A stretch of DNA of 64,000 nt. It comes from Alkalilimnicola sp. S0819. GTDB taxonomy: Bacteria; Pseudomonadota; Gammaproteobacteria; Nitrococcales; WHIW01. Where the stretch lies: the NCBI RefSeq assembly GCF_009295635.1, contig NZ_WHIW01000007.1, positions 88,106-152,105 on the forward strand, in the 5' to 3' direction. The translations under genes were made by a program, and so were the position numbers. Position 1 is the stretch's first letter, and the number at the start of each line of letters is the position of its first letter. Below the pieces are notes generated by a model. It searched no databases. It was not told where the DNA came from and saw only the letters and a program-made list of their open reading frames with translations. Positions 58,861 through 64,000 of the stretch are shown here, piece after piece.

Positions 58861-60240
58861 ATGAGTGAGGATGAAGCCAAGAGCCTGAGAGCTGCGCTGC
58901 AGGATTTTCTGCATGATCGGCTCCAGCTGCGCCTGGAAGAAGCCGGCGGCAACGCCGAGAAAAAGGCGGCATTGATACAGCGGTTCGAGTTCGACAACTG
59001 GTTCGCTTACGCAGCGGAGCGCATGAAAGTCCTGCAAGGCGTGACCCATGCGGCAAAGTTTTCCCACCCTTCGGCCAAGGGTGCGACGAGCATACTGGCG
59101 CCTCTTGACCCGGAGTGGGCGAGCAGGGGGGGCTATCTGGGCACAGGTGTACTTGGCGAGGACTACATCCCTGATCTTGTCACTGCCAATGCCGCGAATC
59201 TGGACAAGGATATCAACCAGTTTCTGCGGCTGGAGTTCAGAGGCATCCCGCTATTCAAGCGTGTGCTGCGAAGGGATGAAGTTTTACGGCAAGCGTTAAG
59301 CGACGATTCGACCAGGGCAGCGCAGCTATTGGATGGCTTGGGACAGATCGCGGAGCCGTTGTACGCGCCGTCCTCCCACGTGTTGTCCAAGCAGCTGTAC
59401 TGGCTCGCCGGCGACGATCCGACCCATGATGCCGATTATCACCTGCTGGCGCCGTTGCATGCCTCATCGTTATCCCATCGCGTTTTCGAGACGGTCAACA
59501 AACACCGCTTCGGTGAGGCGGCCAAGGCTGCGCGGGAGGCAAGGCGTGAAAAGCGTCATCACCCGGAGCCGCATTATGACTACCCCGGCTTGGCGGTGCA
59601 GAAGATGGGTGGCACCAAGCCTCAGAACATCAGCCAGCTCAATAGTGAGCGAGGTGGGAACAACTACCTGTTCGCCTCCCTGCCGCCGGTTTGGCGCTCT
59701 CGCGATATCCCCGCGCCTCTAAACACCGAGACGGTTTTCGGTCGTAACGGCATTTTTGCACGGCGCAAAGCGGTTCGTGCGCTGGTGTCGGAGCTGCGCC
59801 GTTTTCTCGGGTCGGACCCGGGCAAGACGATGGCAACGCGGGATCGGCGCGATGAGCTAAGTAGTGCCGTGATCGATGAGCTCCTGCAGTTTGCTGCCGA
59901 GATCAACGAGTTGGCGCCTGGCTGGAGCGCCAGACCGGAATGTCAGTTACCGCCGGAGGAGCGGCTTTGGCTGGATGGAGGGCGCGCGGCAAACGACGAG
60001 GCTTTTCGCACCGAGCGAGAGGCCATGGCGTGGCCTGAATCGATTCGGCATCGCTTCGCCACTTGGCTAAATGGCGAAATCGGTAGGCCGCTGTCTGTGG
60101 GCGATGTGGAGTACAAGCAATGGTCGGATGAGCTGGAGAATGATGCGAATTGGGCGCGGGGACTGGATGCGGACCGTCGCTGGATGGCCCGTTTCGATAA
60201 GGAACTCAGCGCACTGCAGGAGGAACTTTGCCATGCCTGA
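58861..60240 (+). CDS. csy1: type I-F Cascade subunit Csy1 (Cas8f)
   Basis: A 459-residue large subunit, slightly longer than the P. aeruginosa protein (about 434). It contains VTHAAKFSHPSAKG, family-typical GGTKPQNISQLNSERGGNNYLFASLPP, and the downstream region with RAVRALVSELRRFLGSD. It should recognise the PAM and bind the crRNA 5' handle with Csy2. ATG 58861 begins MSEDEAKSLRAALQDFL. The gap after cas3 is 34 bases; it overlaps csy2 by eight. Confidence 0.95.
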   Translation: MSEDEAKSLRAALQDFLHDRLQLRLEEAGGNAEKKAALIQRFEFDNWFAYAAERMKVLQGVTHAAKFSHPSAKGATSILAPLDPEWASRGGYLGTGVLGEDYIPDLVTANAANLDKDINQFLRLEFRGIPLFKRVLRRDEVLRQALSDDSTRAAQLLDGLGQIAEPLYAPSSHVLSKQLYWLAGDDPTHDADYHLLAPLHASSLSHRVFETVNKHRFGEAAKAAREARREKRHHPEPHYDYPGLAVQKMGGTKPQNISQLNSERGGNNYLFASLPPVWRSRDIPAPLNTETVFGRNGIFARRKAVRALVSELRRFLGSDPGKTMATRDRRDELSSAVIDELLQFAAEINELAPGWSARPECQLPPEERLWLDGGRAANDEAFRTEREAMAWPESIRHRFATWLNGEIGRPLSVGDVEYKQWSDELENDANWARGLDADRRWMARFDKELSALQEELCHA

Positions 60241-61210
60241 TATAGAAGCCCTGTTGGTATTGCCACGGCTGCGGGTGCAAAACGCCAATGCGATTTCCAG
60301 CCCGATGACTTGGGGCTTTCCGTCGATGACAGCGTTTATCGGCCTGATGCATGCGCTCGAGCGCAAGCTGCCCGAACACATTGATCTGCAATTCAATGCG
60401 GTGGGGGTAATTTGCCATGCCTTTGAGCCGCAGGTCAGCCGGAGCGGTTATACGCGCGCCTTTCACCTGACCCGTAACCCGGTGGGCAAGGATGGCAAGA
60501 CAGCCGCCATTGTCGAGGAAGGGCGGGTGCATCTGGAGATCACCCTGATTTTTGCGGTCGAGGGCGCCGCCAGCACCGCTGAAGCCGATGCGCGCGCGGC
60601 GATGGCGCAGGAGTTGGCCGGTCTCGTGGCCACCATGCGTATAGCCGGCGGTAGCGTGGTGCCGGCGCAGGCTGGGCGGTCGACCCCGCAGCGTCCTGAG
60701 CTGACGCCTCTTAACGAAGATGCCGAGGGGCGTGAGGAGCAGTTTCGCGGGATGCGCCGGCGTTGGCTGCCGGGTTTCGCGTTGGTGTCGCGCGATGATC
60801 TATTGCAAAGCCGACTGGCGGAATTGCGTCAAGAGGACAGCACAGTCACCGCGCTGGATGCTTGGCTGTCACTGACCCGGCTGGAGTTTCGGCCGGAACA
60901 GGCGACTGGCGGTGATGCGTCCAACGGTGAGGTTCGTTGGCAGGTTCGGCGAACGCCGGGCTGGACTGTGCCTATCGCCATTGGTTATGGCGCTTTGTCG
61001 CCGCTGTATCCACCGGGCCACGTGGCCAACGCGCGCGATGCGCAGACTCCATTCCGGTTCGTGGAGAGCCTCTATTCCATTGGCGAGTGGAAAAGCCCCC
61101 ATCGCCTGCGGACGGCGGGCGATCTTGTGTGGTACCCGCACAGTGAAGCTTCCGCCGGTTTGTACCGCTGTCGCAACGACTATCGCCCCGCCGCTTCAGC
61201 TGACGAGTGA
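60233..61210 (+). CDS. csy2: type I-F Cascade subunit Csy2 (Cas5f)
   Basis: A 325-residue Cas5 family member. MPDIEALLVLPRLRVQNANAIS and the following TWGFPSMTAFIGLMHALER are the usual N-terminal signature, and FRGMRRRWLPGFALVSRDDLL and the C-terminal PFRFVESLYSIGEWKSPHRL are also conserved. It forms a heterodimer with Csy1 at the crRNA 5' end. Confidence 0.95.
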   Translation: MPDIEALLVLPRLRVQNANAISSPMTWGFPSMTAFIGLMHALERKLPEHIDLQFNAVGVICHAFEPQVSRSGYTRAFHLTRNPVGKDGKTAAIVEEGRVHLEITLIFAVEGAASTAEADARAAMAQELAGLVATMRIAGGSVVPAQAGRSTPQRPELTPLNEDAEGREEQFRGMRRRWLPGFALVSRDDLLQSRLAELRQEDSTVTALDAWLSLTRLEFRPEQATGGDASNGEVRWQVRRTPGWTVPIAIGYGALSPLYPPGHVANARDAQTPFRFVESLYSIGEWKSPHRLRTAGDLVWYPHSEASAGLYRCRNDYRPAASADE

Positions 61211-61228
61211 TTTTTAAGGAGTAACAAC

Positions 61229-62254
61229 ATGACGAATGCACTCAAAACCGCTTCCGTATTGGCTTTTGAGCGAAAGCTCGACCCCTCTGATGCCCTGTTT
61301 TTCGCCGGCCGCTGGGATGATCGTCAGAGTGCCGATAACTGGCCGAGCGTTTCCATCCGGGAGAAGTCCGTTCGCGGGACCATATCTAACCGCCTGAAGG
61401 CCAGCAAGCAGGATCCGGCGAAGCTTGATGCAGAGATCGAGAACCCGAACCTGCAGACGGTGGACGTTGCGACCCTGCCCAGTGACGCGGATACCTTGAT
61501 GGCCCGCTTTTCGCTGCGGGTACTCGGTGGCGCGGGGCAGCCTTCGGCGTGTAATAACGCCGAATACCAGCAGAAGTTGATTGAAACAGTGCGGGGTTAT
61601 GTGGAAGCCGAGGGCTTTGGTGAGCTTGCGCGGCGTTATGCCTTCAACCTGGCCAATGGCCGATTCCTGTGGCGTAACCGGGTCGGTGCGGAGCAGGTCG
61701 AGGTGCAGGTGCGCAGGCAAGTGCGGGGTGAGAATGCGGCGGTGTGGCGCTTCGACGCCTTGACCCTCTCGCTAAGAGGGTTCGACCCCAGTGCCGAGGC
61801 GCAGCCCGCCTTGCAGGAACTGGCATCGTTGATTGCCAGCGGCCTTGCCGGGGAAGAGCACGTACTGCTGGATGTCGTGGCTTTCGCGCGCATTGGCGGT
61901 GGTCAGGAGGTATTCCCATCCCAGGAACTGGTCCTGAATCGTGGGCGAGGCGACAAGAGCAAGACGCTCTATCACGTCGGGGAGATCGCGGCGATGCATT
62001 CGCAAAAGATTGGCAATGCGTTGCGTACCATTGATACCTGGTATCCCGCAGATGAGGATCTTGGGCCTATTGCGGTGGAACCGTATGGCTCGGTGACCAC
62101 CCAGGGCAAGGCCTACCGGCAACCCAAGAGAAAAGCAGATTTCTATAGCTTGCTGGACAACTGGATTATCAAAGACCAGGTGCCGTCTACCGAGCAGCAG
62201 CATTTTGTCATGGCAACTTTGATCCGCGGCGGCGTCTTTGGCGAAGCGGGGTAA
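61229..62254 (+). CDS. csy3: type I-F Cascade backbone subunit Csy3 (Cas7f)
   Basis: A 341-residue backbone protein, matching the normal length. It opens [20 protein letters not shown] and carries [22 protein letters not shown] and the central [18 protein letters not shown]. Six copies coat the crRNA spacer in the P. aeruginosa complex. AAGGAG lies nine bases upstream of the start. Confidence 0.96.
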   Translation: MTNALKTASVLAFERKLDPSDALFFAGRWDDRQSADNWPSVSIREKSVRGTISNRLKASKQDPAKLDAEIENPNLQTVDVATLPSDADTLMARFSLRVLGGAGQPSACNNAEYQQKLIETVRGYVEAEGFGELARRYAFNLANGRFLWRNRVGAEQVEVQVRRQVRGENAAVWRFDALTLSLRGFDPSAEAQPALQELASLIASGLAGEEHVLLDVVAFARIGGGQEVFPSQELVLNRGRGDKSKTLYHVGEIAAMHSQKIGNALRTIDTWYPADEDLGPIAVEPYGSVTTQGKAYRQPKRKADFYSLLDNWIIKDQVPSTEQQHFVMATLIRGGVFGEAG

Positions 62255-62257
62255 GTC

Positions 62258-62821
62258 ATGAAGCATTACCTTGATATCACGCTTAGGCCTGATCCGGAAT
62301 TCTCTCCACCGATGCTGATGAGCGCGCTGTTCAGCAAGTTGCACCGCGGGCTTGTCTGCCTAGAGGCGGAGGATATCGGTGTTAGCTTTCCAGGCTACTC
62401 GATTAGCCCGCGCTCCCTCGGTGAGTCCATGCGTTTGCACAGTCGTGCCGAGCGGCTGAAGGAGCTTATGGCGCTGAACTGGCTGAGCGGTATGCATGAC
62501 CACATTCAGCTCGGAGACATTGGTGATGTTCCGGCGGATGCGCCGCACCGCCAGGTCCGGCGGGTACAGCCGAAGACGAATGCGGCGCGGTTGCGGCGTC
62601 GTTATATAAAACGTCATCAGGTGTCGGAGCTAGAGGCTGCTGAGCGTATCCCGGACAGTGTGGAGCGCTCGGTGAGCCTGCCTTTCGTGACTGTGCGTAG
62701 TCGCAGCACGGGGCAGTCTTTTTGTCTTTTCCTCAAGCAAGGGGATGTGGGCGTTGCTCCGAGGGCGGGCGTCTTTAGTCGGTATGGATTGTCTGCGGAA
62801 GCGACCGTGCCATGGTTTTGA
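62258..62821 (+). CDS. csy4: type I-F crRNA endonuclease Csy4 (Cas6f)
   Basis: A 187-residue Cas6f. Catalytic His29 (FSKLHRGL) and Ser148 (TVRSRSTG) stand at the same positions as in P. aeruginosa Csy4. An arginine-rich helix (about residues 108-120, including RLRRRYIKRH) matches the one that reads the repeat hairpin. It cleaves the precursor after the stem of each repeat and stays bound to the 3' hairpin. The array leader follows immediately. Confidence 0.96.
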   Translation: MKHYLDITLRPDPEFSPPMLMSALFSKLHRGLVCLEAEDIGVSFPGYSISPRSLGESMRLHSRAERLKELMALNWLSGMHDHIQLGDIGDVPADAPHRQVRRVQPKTNAARLRRRYIKRHQVSELEAAERIPDSVERSVSLPFVTVRSRSTGQSFCLFLKQGDVGVAPRAGVFSRYGLSAEATVPWF

Positions 62822-62952
62822 CCCTTTTTTGCGGGCTGCAAAAAGTTTTTCGTTGAAACAGTGAGTTAGGTCCGCCCCTCGAGAGGAGGGGCGGGCGGCT
62901 GTGCGGTTTAAATAGTTCTTTAAAATCAGGGACAACGGTTTATTTTGGTCTA
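62822..62952 (+). promoter_or_regulatory. CRISPR leader
   Basis: The 131 bases between csy4 and the first repeat. It holds an 8-bp GC hairpin (CCGCCCCT 62872-62879 / AGGGGCGG 62887-62894) and, just before the array, the AT-rich stretch GGTTTAAATAGTTCTTTAAAA. The GTTCTTTAA motif resembles other I-F leaders. It should carry the pre-crRNA promoter and the integration signal. Confidence 0.75.
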
Positions 62953-63880
62953 GTTCGCTGCCGCGTAGGCAGCTCAGAAAAGCGCCTGACCGCGCTTGGA
63001 ACGCTGGACCTGGTTCGCTGCCGCGTAGGCAGCTCAGAAAGTTGGCGCTCAGCTCTATGTTTTTGAGCTGGGGTTCGCTGCCGCGTAGGCAGCTCAGAAA
63101 ACTCGAAAAGCGTTCGGGTGCTAACCCCTAGCGTTCGCTGCCGCGTAGGCAGCTCAGAAAAAGGAGGCACCATGAGCGTACTAGATACCATCGTTCGCTG
63201 CCGCGTAGGCAGCTCAGAAATTCGCCACGGCGGGCCAGCAGGAAATCGACTCGTTCGCTGCCGCGTAGGCAGCTCAGAAATTGCCCGAATTGTGCGCAGC
63301 GGCCAGCGCTCGGTTCGCTGCCGCGTAGGCAGCTCAGAAACTCGGGGCGGGCCGGGAAATTGATTCCTGCAAGTTCGCTGCCGCGTAGGCAGCTCAGAAA
63401 ACGCCTAGCATCAATCCACCCGCAGCCCCGCCGTTCGCTGCCGCGTAGGCAGCTCAGAAAATAAAAGGCGTTAGAACCCGCTCGTATGGGTTGTTCGCTG
63501 CCGCGTAGGCAGCTCAGAAAAGAGGGCGCTGGTGGCGCACGCTAACGACTGCGTTCGCTGCCGCGTAGGCAGCTCAGAAAATGGGCGGTTACGTGGTCTC
63601 CGTCGTTGTCGGGTTCGCTGCCGCGTAGGCAGCTCAGAAAAGCGCCCGCCGATCCGGTGCTTGATACAGAAAGTTCGCTGCCGCGTAGGCAGCTCAGAAA
63701 ACAGAAAACGGCCTACACCTATCGCCAGATTAGTTCGCTGCCGCGTAGGCAGCTCAGAAAACCAGCTCGTCAAACCAGTTCGCTTCGATGTAGTTCGCTG
63801 CCGCGTAGGCAGCTCAGAAATGTAGATATTCCAGCTGACCCGCCTCCCATCGGTTCGCTGCCGCGTAGGCAGCTCAGAAA
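62953..63880 (+). CRISPR. type I-F CRISPR array, 16 repeats and 15 spacers
   Basis: Sixteen identical 28-base repeats start every 60 bases from 62953 to 63853, with fifteen 32-base spacers, all different. The repeat begins GTTCG, folds into stem CTGCC/GGCAG with loop GCGTA, and ends CTCAGAAA, which becomes the 8-base 5' handle after Csy4 cleavage. Repeat and spacer lengths are typical of I-F. The leader side is at csy4, so the newest spacers are at the left. The last repeat is not degenerate. Confidence 0.98.
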
Positions 63881-64000
63881 GGGAAACGCTGAACAAACCA
63901 GCGCCACAGCATCAATTGTTCGAAAAATGACCGCCTCGACCTATTTCGGCCGTCAAAACGGCGTTTCAGCGTCTTTCTGCCCCGTATCCGCCTCGTTTGG
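63881..64000. other. sequence after the array, no gene recognised
   Basis: The final 120 bases have no repeat, credible open frame or terminator. A weak inverted pair (AACGCTGA near 63885, TCAGCGT near 63965) is too short to interpret. Confidence 0.4.

Noticed and set aside
63221..63372. Partial similarity between spacers 5 and 7 (GCGGGCC...GGAAAT)
   Set aside because: Too short and gapped to indicate a shared protospacer.
63761..63792. Spacer 14 contains GTTCGCT, like the repeat start
   Set aside because: A seven-base coincidence; phasing of the flanking repeats is undisturbed.
62940..63896. Open frames across the CRISPR array repeating SELPTRQRT or VRCRVGSSE
   Set aside because: They are translations of the repeat unit; the 60-base period keeps the frame open.
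63884..63972. Possible inverted repeat AACGCTGA/TCAGCGT after the array
   Set aside because: Only seven pairs across a long loop; not distinguishable from chance.

Overview
The window is one dense stretch of a high-GC gammaproteobacterial chromosome. The signs are UbiK, TIGR02444, a DNA-J-related protein, split PntAA/PntAB/PntB, an NtrC/sigma-54-type glnK-amtB promoter and a type I-F CRISPR system. The gene set (TRAP transporters, SpeA/SpeE, a GlyGly-CTERM protein) fits a free-living aquatic or halophilic lineage such as Chromatiales/Ectothiorhodospiraceae. That placement is inference; no rRNA or tRNA gene is visible.

Layout: 0-6 kb carries the 3' part of a cytochrome c5-like gene, yifB/comM, ubiK, the nitrogen pair glnK-amtB under a recognisable sigma-54 promoter, a scrambled GGDEF remnant and fetAB. 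6-16 kb holds divergent speE/speA (polyamines), a beta-hydroxyacid dehydrogenase, argS with a SPOR protein, priA, a DnaJ-related protein and TIGR02444. 16.5-21.6 kb is a leftward surface cluster: a classical autotransporter followed by two paralogous exported proteins, one ending in a GlyGly-CTERM-like tail. 21.7-24.6 kb is the three-gene proton-translocating transhydrogenase operon.

25.0-35.7 kb is a ten-gene leftward operon. It encodes a TAXI TRAP transporter, a two-subunit Rieske ring-hydroxylating dioxygenase with its BenC-like reductase, a Tdh-like zinc alcohol dehydrogenase, an SDR, and a second (DctPQM) TRAP transporter. An MFS gene and a divergent GntR/FCD regulator flank it. An AT-rich 11-mer is shared between the operon promoter region and the MFS/GntR divergent region. 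This looks like a self-contained uptake and oxidation module for an unidentified, probably aromatic, acid.

38-44.3 kb has a glycogen-debranching-like enzyme with a GT4 glycosyltransferase, a DUF6455 protein, uppP, mlaA and an alpha/beta hydrolase. 44.5-49.7 kb is an xthA-ubiD-reductase-CHASE/PAS sensor run. A Fur-box-preceded TonB-dependent receptor and corA follow.

53.4-63.9 kb is a complete type I-F CRISPR-Cas locus: a WYL regulator, cas1, cas2/3, csy1-4, a leader, and an array of 16 identical 28-bp repeats with 15 spacers of 32 bp. Catalytic residues of Cas1 and Cas6f are intact, so the locus appears functional.
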